Shown in pieces: positions 48,101 to 55,950 of a stretch of 60,000 bases of DNA (position 1 is the stretch's first letter; each line of letters opens with the position of its first letter). The notes below the pieces were generated by a model that was given only the letters and a program-made list of their open reading frames with translations, was not told the origin of the DNA and searched no databases. The DNA is from Hydractinia symbiolongicarpus (lineage: Eukaryota > Cnidaria > Hydrozoa > Anthoathecata > Hydractiniidae). The DNA lies in assembly GCF_029227915.1 (NCBI RefSeq), contig NC_079883.1:20338001-20398000 (forward strand), in the 5' to 3' direction. Both the position numbers and the translations under genes were made by a program.

Positions 48101-51100
48101 TACTTCCTGGTTAGAAAGTCAGACAAGAAAGTGGGGAAGGACGTGAAAGTTATATTGGGGGAAGAGTGTGTTTCCCAGCATAGTTTGCTGGTTTGTGATA
48201 TTATCTTGTAGATTGTTAAAGAAGCCAAGTGAAAGTACAGGCCCCGTCGTAAAGTCTGGAAGCTGAAGGAAGAGATTGTAGCAAGACAATTTAGTGCAAA
48301 AGTTCAGCAGTTAGCCAACAATGATCAATGTGATAGCGACAATGTTGAAAGTACTTGGACTACTTCGAAGAATTGTCTTCTAGAAGTTTCTGATGATACC
48401 TGTGGGTGGACGATAGGACCAGCTAGACATAGACAGACCTGGTGGTGGAATAATGAAGTTGACCAGTGTATAAAGGAAAAGAGGAAACTTTCGAAAGAGT
48501 GGAAGTCAAGTGGTAGTAAAAATATTTACTTAGAAAGTAAGCGTCGTGCTCGTACAGCAGTGTATAAGGCAAAATCAGAAGCAGAGAGAAACAGATTTGC
48601 AGGTGTGTTAAGAAGGGAAGACCAGTGTAATGAGGTATTCAAGACAGCAAAGCAAATGAAGAAGACTAATCAAGATGTTGTAGGTGAGAAGTGTTTACGT
48701 AATGATGAAGGTGTTTTGGCTAGCACAGAGGAGGAGAAAAGTGTAGCTTGGAAGAATTATTATCAGAGGTTGCTTAACACTGAGTTTGATTGGGACGAGG
48801 ATAATTTTTCTGATGATGATGTTGTAGAAGGGCCAGCTATGCAGATCAAGACAGAATGGGTAGTGTAGGCTATTAGGAAATTGAAGATTGGCAAGGCTGC
48901 AGGAGTATCAGGTATTGTTGCAGAGATGGGAAAAGCATCTGGATATATTGGAGTTGAGCTTATTACAAGTCTTGCTAACCAGATTATAAAGGCTGGTGCT
49001 ATTCCGAGTGAGTGGCAGTTGAGTGTAATAGTGAATTGTTTCAAGAGCAAGGGTGATGCATTAGAAAGAGGTAACTATAGAGGTTTGTAGTTGGTTGATC
49101 AAGTAATGAAAGTTATTGAAAGAGTGATTGATAAGTTACTTGAAACAAAACCAAATTGCATCTTATCTATATTAACTTAGGGATCGTCTACAAGATCGTT
49201 TCAGTTTTGATACGAATTGAAACGATTTTTATTGTATGGAAATCGTTTCAATATTTTTTCACATCGTTTCATAATCGTATCACGAAACAAATTAAATGTT
49301 TCATATTTTATTTGAGAAACGATTTTGTATAAACTACATAAAAATGTAACGACTGTGAAACGATTTTGAAACTATTTTGAAACAATTAGAAAAAATTCCG
49401 AAACGATCTATCTATACGATGTAAAAGTCTTTGAAGTTATTGAAACGAATTTTGAAACAATGTTGAATTAATTAAAACCAATTAAACTTATATATAAATG
49501 TAAAATTATTGTTTCTCTTTCTTTTATTCAACACATCGACATCATCAACAACATATTTTATCGTAAATATTGTAAAACAGTTTTTCAAAACTAAAAATAA
49601 AAGTTTTTCTAAAACTAACAAGAACGGCGATAGAAATGCTTTTTGAGATCGCATTTTAAAAGTTTAAGAACGAAAAGCGGCGATAGAAAAGCTTTTTGAG
49701 ATCACATTTTAAAAGTTTAAGAATGAAGAACAGCGATAGCAATGCTTTTTTACATTGCATTTTAAAAATTTAAGATTGAAAGGCGGTGATAAAAAAGCTT
49801 CATTAGAGATCGCATTTTAAAAGTTTAAGAACCAAAAGCAGCGATAGAAAAACCCATGTGACACCGCATAGGTTTTATTGAGAGATCTTTATTAGGTTAA
49901 TAATTACTGTTATTCTTTTATGTTAAAAGAATGTAAAAGAAACACCTTCAAACGAGTTTGAAACGATCTAAAATAAATATACTGAAACGATCATAATGAT
50001 ATGATTTTGAAACGTATTATGGTATGTGAAGCGATTTCAAGTAAATATTAAAACAATCTTGGAACGATTATGAAACAATTTTTTAATGAAACGATTTACA
50101 AAATAGTGAAACGATTTCCATACGGTCTGAAACGATTTCAAAAAATTAAAACTTTCTTTAAAATCATTTCAATTTCAAAGAGTCTTGTCAATTGAGTTAG
50201 GTTGTATGACACCTGTGAAAGAAGTGTTATGTTGTACGGTAGTGAGACATGGGCAGTGAAGCAGGAAGATCTTGACCATTTAGAAAGGAATGATATGAGA
50301 ATGACTAGGTGGATGTGTAACGCCAGTCTGAGAGACAGAAAGAGTTCCGATGAGCTAAGAAGCAGGCTAAGTATCTGTAGAATTTAAGATGTTATCCAGA
50401 TAAGAAGATTGAATAATTGGGTAAGAAAGTGTAGAGACTAAATAGTTCATGGGGCAAAGCCTATCGGCAGACCGAGAAAGACTTGGCAGGAGGTTATAAG
50501 GACAGACTTGATACAGAGGAACTTGAGTTTAGATCTAACACAGTCTAGAGCAGATTGGAAGAGGGTCATTAATATACCCTGTCCAACCCATGCTAGCATG
50601 GAAAACGGATGTTAAGCCAAGAATGATGATGATTGACATGTATTTTACAACCTAGTGCCAGGACTAAATTGATAAATGGAAATTATGACGACAGAAAAAA
50701 AAAATGCTTTTTTTGAAGGATTATATATAATTACAAATAATTTCATGACAACGTTTTTTAAAAAAAACGGGAACCTTTTTTAATTTAATTTATGCTGAAT
50801 GTAATGGTGCAAAAACGAGAAGTCTGCGACCACATGTTCGGAAAAAGAAGCCATTTTAAAACATACGGTGAAAAAAAGGTGTGTGTTTATTTCATTATAT
50901 TTTCTTTTTGGATAATTGACATCTCACGAAAATAACACCATCAAATAATTCTTTCATCTAGCATTCAGAAACGAAAAAAATAAGAAAAAATATAAAAGTA
51001 TTGATAAATTATATAACTGTTATATAACTGTTTTCGAGTCAGTAATTTTGGAAAATTTGTAATTGCACATACATGCCTTCTTCTCTTGTTTTGAATTACT

Positions 51101-54069
51101 AAAAAAACTAGCTGTTAAGGTGAAAAGACAAAAATACTTGCAGGATCAAAAACTTGTTTTAAAAGTTACGCAGCAAAAAGTTTTCTGGTGCTGTTTGACA
51201 GTTATACAGCAAAGAGGGTGTTACGACAAGCATATTCTGACTTGTTTCTTATATTATATCTTATTTATTATTTTTTGTATATGGTAGAATATTTTAGCGA
51301 TAGACTTGCAGTATTACATTTTAACTAGCTTATTTTCTTATCGTATATAACAATGGTAACTAAGGAAGGTGTTACGACAATAATAATCTGTCTTGTTTTT
51401 CACTTGTATTATAACCTTCTATATAGCGAAAAATTATCTCACTATGTAGCTTCAATTTAGGCAGTTTATTTTTGTTATAAACTAATAATCAAACAGATTC
51501 AAATTATCTTTGGTAGACCATTAAATAATTATACTCCTTCAGCCAAGCTTGTATAACAAATCGAAGTTGGATTGCTTTCTTTCTATTGTCCCTGATAAGC
51601 TACTGATATCAAATTATGTTCAGTTTCAAAGGCCAACACGAACAGCATCACTAACTGACTTTGTTTTATATATGTGGGTCATAAAAAAACCTTATTCTGG
51701 TATCATATTTGTTGGAATTTTAATGTTATTTTTTATAAATCTGTCTTTTTTCTCCTCTATACAATAAAGTTAAAGGTAGGCAAAGTAGCCATTATTTTAA
51801 TGGCTAGCTACTTTTCCTTCTTCCCCCTAAACAGACGAAGGTGTCGACCGTTCAGAAAAGCCCCAAAAACCACAGAGGCTGTTGGACAGCTTTCAGTGTT
51901 TAAAAAAAAAAAACTTAAAATTTTGGCCACAGAAACCCGAATCAACCCAAAACAACATTTTTTTAAACAAATACTACCATGTATAATTTATTCTTGTAAT
52001 GTTGAGCAGTGGTAGTGGAAGAGTTCTGAAAAGAACTGTTTGTAAATAGCTGCTATAAGTGCATAAAACAATAGAATAAAAATTATGCACAAGTATTTGA
52101 GTATTAAAAGTGAGGATTTTAAGCGGGTATTATGAAAGTGAAATTTATTCGTATGTGAGAAAAACAACAACATGAACGTTTTGTTTTAAATTTTGTTTAC
52201 AACTCTCCCTTTGATGTTACCAGCAACTTGCTTTAGTCAAAGCATGCTTTATTTTTATACTAAGCATGCTTTGTTCTAGTGTGAACCCTCCCCCGAAGTC
52301 ATGTGCGTATATCGCGCCGATTTCACCAATTAAAATAAAAATTCACCATGCTGTTCTGGTGCTATTAATGTTTATTTACGTTGGATCAACAGGATGGTAA
52401 AATACTATTAGTTTCTGGCTAACATGATGGAATTATTTTATTATTTTAATGTCTTGAAGCAAGCAAGGGTAGCTTTTTAATAATTGCGTCTTTTATTACG
52501 TTTACAGATGACAGAGCTACTGCATATTTACAGGATACACCAAAACAGCTATCTAGACAACATAAATATGTAGCTACTCCTAGCTAGCTTAGGTGACAAA
52601 TTAGGCTAGCCAAAGCAAAAAACTAATGTAAAAATATATTTGCGAAAGAAATAATGATTGATAGCTAAAGATATAAGAAACATGTTATTGGAGTAATGGC
52701 TTCACATACATAAAATAAACACTGAGCAGGCGAACCGATTTATAATGTAACAAGATAAGCCAAAACTTTTGTGAAATATGTCGTAACATTGATTGGGCGA
52801 GAGGTCACTTGATTGACTGATTACATGCTCCAAACAACCACTCACTCAATCAGGATATTAAAATGTTAGCATCCATCACTGACTCGTCCAATCGGGTGAT
52901 TACCCCTGATCGGGGTAGACTCACCCAATCAGGGAAAAGTGCTGTACTGTAGATGGGGAGTTCTAGAGTACTTGATGCTTATTTGGCGATTCGGTTCAGC
53001 TTTGTTGCCATAGTGATGATTGACATTTTGCTTAATTGACGAATCACATTTGTGCTACATCCGCCATTTTTAAAATTTCGCAGGGTGAAAACAAACCTAG
53101 TTCGTAGGGGGAAGAATGCTAAAAAATGTGGAAATGAAAGAATAATTAGCTAACGAAAGGTAACAACAATAAAAATCTGTCTGGAAATGATGCTTAGCTA
53201 TCTAGATTTTGCTCCAAAAAATTATCTGTGCCCAAACTTCCTCACATTGTTCTTAAAACTCCAAAATGTGTCTAGCTCTGCACTTTCTTCACCTAAAATA
53301 CGGAAACTTTTCACCTCCAAAAAAATTGTTATGACGTCAAACCGAATCGCCGAATTTTGAGGTACGCAGACCCAATTAGGATCCACTAAACCATGGCGCC
53401 ACCAACTAAACTAAATAAATCTTTCTTTTGTTAAAACGCTCTTAATGAGAATTAAAAAAAGGAAGTAAACTGTTATAAATTAAGAAGGCTCTCGCCATTG
53501 CCTGTCAGGATGAGTGCGCACCATATTCGCAACTTATCTTTTTTTGTGGATGGCTTTTTTATTGTGGAGCCGTAGATTAGTGGTTATAGCTCTCGTATTC
53601 AGTGTGGGAGACCGGGGTTTAATTCCTCTTGACGGTGATTCAACATGGGCGAGTGAATGTTACCATAGCCCCAGGTTAACCCAAGCCATGTGAGGGAAAT
53701 TGGGAAGATGGCTCCATGTGTGGGCCGTTGGATGTTGCCGGGAGTTGTATAGTAGAGCGTGGCCGCTAATTGGGCCTGTGTAGCTCAAAATGAGCATTAA
53801 ATACTCTAGGACTCTCAATCTAAGCCATGGCCCCTCCTGGAAATAATAGACAGGGTATATCCCTCGATATTAGGCTAGCCATGTAAAATATGCACATCTA
53901 TTTAGCTATCTATCTATTAAACATCGTTAATGTTTACTTACTGTGAAAGCTGTTTTACATTTTGATGCAACGCTGTTTGTCTGTACGAAGGTGGAGATAG
54001 CGCATTAAAATGTTTACTTGAATCTAACTTTCCAGGAGTTGGATAGAAAGTTGTATCAAACGCTGCCAT
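26588..54069 (-). CDS. PSMB4: Proteasome subunit beta type-4 (beta-7), eight exons
   Basis: Minus-strand exons: 54069-53942, 36135-36059, 34043-33914, 32427-32344, 32272-32210, 31879-31798, 30543-30427 and 26680-26588. All introns are GT/AG and all phases agree, giving 257 aa (human 264). PSMB4 is a non-catalytic beta-ring subunit of the 20S core that helps lock the two half-proteasomes. Diagnostic stretches are [92 protein letters not shown] and ETNWEIAHM. The active-site Thr-1/Lys-33 pattern of catalytic subunits is absent, as in other beta-7 subunits. The last codons HMVK-TAA overlap a perfect donor (GTAAGT), so a further small exon is not excluded. The intron between exons 4 and 5 is only 71 bp, while intron 1 is ~17.8 kb and full of repeats. 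Exon 1 is the least certain part. Confidence 0.93.
27372..27569. mobile_element. MITE with TTTCTTTTTATAAGAATCA ends
   Basis: The left end TTTCTTTTTATAAGAATCA is matched, inverted, by TGATTCTTATAAAAAGAAA at the right end. About 198 bp, no coding. Two related elements lie at 29739 and 36684. Confidence 0.7.
28922..28970. repeat. 24-bp direct repeat
   Basis: GTTCCGATCCAAACTGAAAG is followed immediately by GTTCCGATCCAAACGGAAAG, differing at one base, with related GATCGAAACGAAC words just upstream. Confidence 0.8.
29739..29841. mobile_element. Short MITE of the ATAAGAAT family
   Basis: TATAAGAATATG at the left and ATATTCTTATA at the right are inverted repeats. Inside, GCAGGCTCGG and CGAGCCTGGT also pair, so the whole 103 bp can fold as one hairpin. 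Confidence 0.6.
30216..30297 (-). repeat. Single relic of the 1.9-2.5-kb repeat family
   Basis: On the minus strand CAATTGTTTTAACGGGACAG, then GGGTAACAACGGGCTGTTTC and CTGTGTTTTTAT, follows the same order as 1915-1970 on the plus strand. Confidence 0.5.
32555..32928. repeat. Two tRNA-like SINE copies in opposite orientation forming a long inverted repeat
   Basis: Arms 32580-32718 and 32786-32926 are almost perfect reverse complements, separated by a 67-bp spacer. The minus-strand copy continues to about 32555 and contains TAGTGTAGTGGGTTTG (A-box-like) and GGATCGAATCC (B-box-like), so the unit is a tRNA-derived SINE. It lies in the PSMB4 intron just upstream (in gene direction) of the exon at 32427, so PSMB4 pre-mRNA would carry a ~140-bp stem. 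Confidence 0.75.
32945..33913. other. PSMB4 intron 3 remainder, nothing recognised
   Basis: AT-rich non-coding sequence between the inverted SINE pair and the exon at 34043-33914. Confidence 0.4.
34230..35120 (-). mobile_element. Old minus-strand LINE 3' relic
   Basis: From 34230 to about 34730 the sequence parallels, with heavy divergence, the LINE at 42150-42720: CAATCTGATTTAGAGTATAT, AGTCCCTACACTTTCATAC and TCTGGATAACATCTCTACTTA occur in the same order. The part to 35120 looks like further degraded reverse-transcriptase sequence. It is much older than the 42-kb copy. Confidence 0.6.
35360..35512 (+). mobile_element. LINE 3' end fragment, plus strand
   Basis: GGCAGGAGGTTATAATGACA to CATGCTAGCATGGAAAATAG and a short GATGATGAT tail matches 50485-50636, the 3' end of the LINE at 47.5-50.6 kb. 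It encodes the last ~40 codons and 3' tail only. Confidence 0.8.
36684..36998. mobile_element. MITE of the ATAAGAAT family with ~60-bp TIRs
   Basis: TATAAGAATATGAAAATTC, then GGGTTGGTCATTATTCTT at the left is mirrored by AAGAATAATGACCAGCCTGG, then ATATTTATACG at the right. The interior has no coding sequence. Confidence 0.7.
37041..37814. mobile_element. GGGATCGTCTC-ended element E1, GAAACGATT arms, 53-bp satellite core
   Basis: The left end is GGGACTGTCTC and the right end GAGACGATCCC, with TTG on both flanks (37038-37040 and 37815-37817). The arms (37041-37440 and 37690-37814) are built from diverged GAAACGATT words. The core has three 53-bp units (GATCTACAGCGATGTTTTAG type), the last continuing into its own inverted copy, giving a perfect 34-bp palindrome at 37585-37618. 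Frames at 37140-37426 and 37704-37889 are products of the word repeats. Three-base duplications and GGG ends suggest a Harbinger-type mobiliser. Confidence 0.7.
38191..38456 (+). mobile_element. tRNA-derived SINE
   Basis: The head AGCGGAGATGGTGTAGTGGT, then AGCACATTTGACTTGTAATC and GGTTTGAACCT, preserves A- and B-box promoter elements and an anticodon-like TGT, closest to a threonine tRNA. An unrelated body follows, and the tail has TTAC repeats. It is not a functional tRNA gene, because the acceptor stem does not pair. Confidence 0.65.
38803..38975 (+). mobile_element. tRNA-derived SINE relic
   Basis: TGATAGCCCAGTTGGTTAGC (A box) and GCTGGTTGGAATCCCC (B box) sit ~50 bp apart, followed by a short body and a GTTAGTTAATTAGTTTAG tail. 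Confidence 0.5.
39108..39183. mobile_element. Miniature CCTTGTTCCCAGGGC element
   Basis: CAACCTTGTTCCCAGGGC at the left is mirrored by GGCCCTGGAACATGTTGG at the right. Only ~75 bp long, so it may be an internally deleted copy of the 16243-type MITE. Confidence 0.55.
40057..41450. mobile_element. GGGATCGTCTC-ended element E2, ACGAA arms, 12-unit 53-bp satellite core
   Basis: GGGATCGTCTC at the left and GAGACGATCCC at the right, flanked by TAA on both sides (40054-40056 and 41451-41453). Arms are made of ATACGAACTT-type words. The core (about 40480-41097) has about twelve 53-bp units of GATCTACGGCGATCTTTTCG, then CTTTCTACGATCCCG, homologous to the core of E1. A second internal copy of the terminus (GAGACGATCC at 41101-41110) follows the core, which suggests nesting or a fused older end. 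Confidence 0.75.
42086..42142. repeat. CAT trinucleotide repeat, LINE 3' tail
   Basis: About 18 CAT units on the plus strand, exactly where the related copies at 35510 and 50630 have short GATGATGAT tails. Confidence 0.9.
42086..42975 (-). mobile_element. 5'-truncated LINE with PHD-like finger, minus strand
   Basis: Read on the minus strand: a zinc-finger-like [14 protein letters not shown] and FVCKRCKG region (42975-42820), then [15 protein letters not shown], then, after a break near 42570-42640, [30 protein letters not shown] and [11 protein letters not shown], the C-terminal region typical of RTE/craniofacial-development-protein-2-like LINEs. The frame ends near 42150. It is followed by a long CAT/ATG-repeat tail at 42086-42142. 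At 42570-42592 an extra CCTGTGTAAGAAGTTACACAGG hairpin interrupts the copy relative to the 50-kb copy. Confidence 0.8.
43000..46180. other. PSMB4 intron 1, gene-free stretch
   Basis: Contains a possible CCCAGGG-type element end at 43571-43656 (CAGCCTGTTCCAGG to CCCCAGGGATGAGGTC). The rest is AT-rich sequence with no gene, RNA or bounded repeat I can support. Confidence 0.4.
46185..46600 (+). mobile_element. Old LINE or SINE 3'-end fragment
   Basis: GGCTAGCGCTAGAAAGGGCA, then TCCAGCTGTAAAACAATGCC, is a motif I recognise from 3' regions of RTE-type LINEs and the SINEs that borrow them. The surrounding overlapping frames are diverged remains with no intact domain. Confidence 0.35.
46905..47035 (-). 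repeat. Two units of a 58-bp satellite shared with element E3 (possible element E4)
   Basis: CCGCTTTTGGTTTATAAACT, then TTTAAAATGCGATCT, is repeated twice, the inverse orientation of the E3 core at 49622-49850. Flanks from about 46630 to 47360 are rich in GCGAAG and CGCGAAAAT words, suggesting arms of a related element, but clear termini are not visible. Confidence 0.5.
47490..50636 (+). mobile_element. LINE (RTE-like) copy with broken endonuclease and lost RT core
   Basis: Starts within [13 protein letters not shown] (47500). Endonuclease pieces follow: [50 protein letters not shown] and [10 protein letters not shown]. The usual GDFN is GSNFN here, so a catalytic aspartate is lost. After a linker (48240-48870), [14 protein letters not shown] and ERGNYRGL mark the start of the RT. 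The RT core, including the YADD region, is missing. Element E3 occupies 49180-50178, and the C-terminal block ([18 protein letters not shown] to [11 protein letters not shown]) resumes at about 50179-50560, ending with GATGATGATT. Confidence 0.8.
49180..50178. mobile_element. GGGATCGTC-ended element E3, GAAACGATT arms, 58-bp satellite core, right end lost
   Basis: The left terminus GGGATCGTCTACAAGATCGT follows TTA. Its arm closely matches the left arm of E1 (TACGAATTGAAACGATT in both). The core (about 49622-49855) has five 57-58-bp units of GCGATAGAAAAGCTTTTTGA, then GATCACATTTTAAAAGTTTA. The right arm again has AAACGATT words but no GAGACGATCCC end. A deletion seems to have removed that end together with the LINE RT core. 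Confidence 0.65.
50637..52787. other. PSMB4 intron 1, gene-free stretch
   Basis: A diverged direct repeat (GGTGTTACGACAA followed by TCTG-CTTGTTT) occurs at about 51218 and 51370. Frames at 51063-52015 show no domain. Otherwise nothing recognised. Confidence 0.4.
52788..52945. repeat. Small element with TGATTGGGTGAG ends and internal hairpin
   Basis: TTGATTGGGCGAG at the left is mirrored by CTCACCCAATCAGG at the right. Between 52893 and 52926 GGGTGATTACCCC, TGATC and GGGGTAGACTCACCC form a strong imperfect hairpin. No coding sequence. Confidence 0.5.
53574..53890 (+). mobile_element. tRNA-derived SINE in PSMB4 intron 1
   Basis: GGAGCCGTAGATTAGTGGTT (A-box-like) and GGGGTTTAATTCC (B-box-like) form the head, followed by a ~200-bp body (CATGTGAGGGAAATTGGGAA, then GGTATATCCCTCG). 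It ends ~50 bp from PSMB4 exon 1. Confidence 0.6.
53942..54069 (-). other. PSMB4: PSMB4 exon 1 (propeptide), distant first exon
   Basis: The minus strand reads ATGGCAGCGTTTGATACAAC, encoding [16 protein letters not shown] and ending LSQ. A GTAAGT donor follows the second base of the last codon, exactly the phase needed by the exon at 36135. The layout (FY..P near the start, then a short variable stretch, then the YPITTG junction) matches the propeptide of other PSMB4 proteins. No other minus-strand gene between here and 36 kb could use this exon. Confidence 0.7.
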
Positions 54070-54634
54070 TTTGATTTTAGAAAATGCTGACTTCCGAACA
54101 ATGTTGTGAACTGTATGTTCCTAAAAAAGTTACATAAATTGCAGGACTTTCATGCAAGAGGGGGGGTGCTAAAAAATACTACAAAAATAATTTTAAAAAT
54201 TGCCTTATTTTCACAATTGTGCCTTTCTTCAAATTTCATAGGTACTTGTAAAAATCCTTTTTAAAAGTTAAAGGGGTTTTATGAACTTTTGAAATCAACC
54301 ATCTCAGTCAATGAGGGAGTTTGCGCACAAAGTTTGTGGTCTCGATGGTTCATAACAATTTAGAGAAAAAAAGAAAAAAGAAATTAATAAGTAAGTCCTG
54401 TAAAAAAACAGTTGCGGTTTTCGATTGGGAGGGCAAAGAAAGAAATTTTTATCACAAATCGTTTTATCAATTTTTAAACTTTTATTATTGCTAACTATAC
54501 AAAATTAACAAAATAATACGCATCTAGTATTACAAATATTTTTTTGTATTACTGATTATTATATTTCAAACGAACTTACATAACAAACTGGATATTTTTC
54601 TGCCTCGGCAGCACTTTGAACAACATTTCTCCAG
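54070..54634. promoter_or_regulatory. Putative bidirectional promoter between PSMB4 and antizyme
   Basis: About 565 bp separate the PSMB4 start codon (minus) from the first candidate antizyme exon (plus). No repeat insertion is recognisable in the interval, unlike nearly all surrounding sequence. No clear TATA box or proteasome-specific control element is visible. Bidirectional use is inferred from gene orientation only. Confidence 0.4.
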
Positions 54635-54679
54635 TCACAGGCACACGTCAAAAGCGGGTCAAGAAAAAGCGCAAAAAAT
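54635..54679 (+). other. OAZ: Candidate 5' exon of antizyme
   Basis: The segment ends AAAAAAT followed by a GTAAGT donor. Joined to the exon at 55951 (GGACGG) it creates AAAAAATGGAC, an ATG in a good initiation context and in the frame that reaches the UGA shift site. The exon at 55951 needs an upstream exon ending with two codon bases, and AT fits. The left boundary (TTTCTCCAG at 54626-54634) may be an acceptor, or the exon may simply extend upstream to a transcription start. Confidence 0.4.
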
Positions 54680-54866
54680 GTAAGTAAAAAGTGTTACCTT
54701 TATCTGTATTTCCTACACCTTTATGTATAGTTGTGTCCATATGCACATTTTTTTGGAATGTGGTGATACAACCTCTAAATATGGAGACATTTTTCCAGTC
54801 TTATGTGATTATTCTTTTGCACAAGTCTAATTTGCAAATGAAAATAATATGTACTTTGCTACCTTG

Positions 54867-55284
54867 CTAAGGCCACCATCAAAAATATCTGTTTGCGTCC
54901 TGAAGACCCCGCAAAAATGAGTCAGGTGGCCGGGCAGGCGTATTTTTCCCTGGGATTTTCAGATTGGAGCAAGCAAATTCGTTCCCAAGGCCAAAACAGT
55001 ATAAAGACACTTAACATCTGTTGTAGACCATTTTTCACCGCCCCTGTAAACTATCAGTAGCCACAGAAGTGCCCTAAAGGAATTAATTTTTATGGAAATT
55101 AATGTTGGGGAGTTTTTGTCAATTTTGCATAAATTAGTTCTGGCGAAAATAATTTTCTTTTTGAAAAATATCTCGCTGAATTTTTTTCTCCTTTTTTTTC
55201 GACTTACCGATTTTGGTTTTTTATTACTAAAAGTGAGTCGGCCGGGGGACGCAACCACAACACATTTTTGATGACGGCCTAAGG
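54867..55284. mobile_element. MITE with ~38-bp TIRs in antizyme intron 1
   Basis: Left CTAAGGCCACCATCAAAAAT, then TTTGCGTCC, matches the inverted right end CTTAGGCCGTCATCAAAAAT, then GTTGCGTCC. GGCCGGG and AGTC words continue the symmetry inward. The minus-strand frame over 54959-55291 is unrelated to any family I know and spans the element. Confidence 0.7.
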
Positions 55285-55950
55285 TTGTCACTACTATTTT
55301 TACGAGGGGTGCCGATAAGCCACATACGCCATAAAAACTGCAGCATTTGCGGGCAAGTTTGACATTTTTAAAAAAAATTCAAGTATTCCTTTGAAAAAAA
55401 ACCCCCTATAGAACCCAATCAAAAATAGTCAAAAATTCACCACAGATGATTCAAACAACTATAAATTAACATAAACTTACTATTTGGCAAAGTTCTTAAA
55501 AGAACTGTTTTTGATGCTTTTTGATACGATGTACTTTATAAATAACTTGAATTAAAACCTTTTTTACTCCGTTCTCTTTACTCCTTCTCTCAACAGTCCG
55601 CGTGGCATGGTACAAAAAATTGCGGTGAATTGCAATTGAATGACCCAGGATAGTGCAGCCAGCTTTGGAGGGTGACGTCAATTTAAAATTCTAAAACTCG
55701 CCAAAACGCGTCCTAATATTTAGAGTAATTTGCAGTTTATCTGCACCCTCCTCTATTTTAAAAAATATATTTCACAGGTTTTTGACTAGCTTTCAGTTTT
55801 ATTCATTTATTTAATGGATTAATTTTGAATTGCAGCACCACTGTCTTCTTTAAGCACATTGTTTACATTTCTCAAAAAATATTTTTAATCAAAAAAAAGT
55901 TACTGTCTGATATATAATCTAGAAAAAAACTTTTTATTGTAATAACTTAG

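Noticed and set aside
54959-55291. 110-codon minus-strand frame rich in lysine (KKPKSVSRKKRRKKF)
   Set aside because: It lies across a MITE with long TIRs in antizyme intron 1, and its composition reflects AT-rich repeat sequence.
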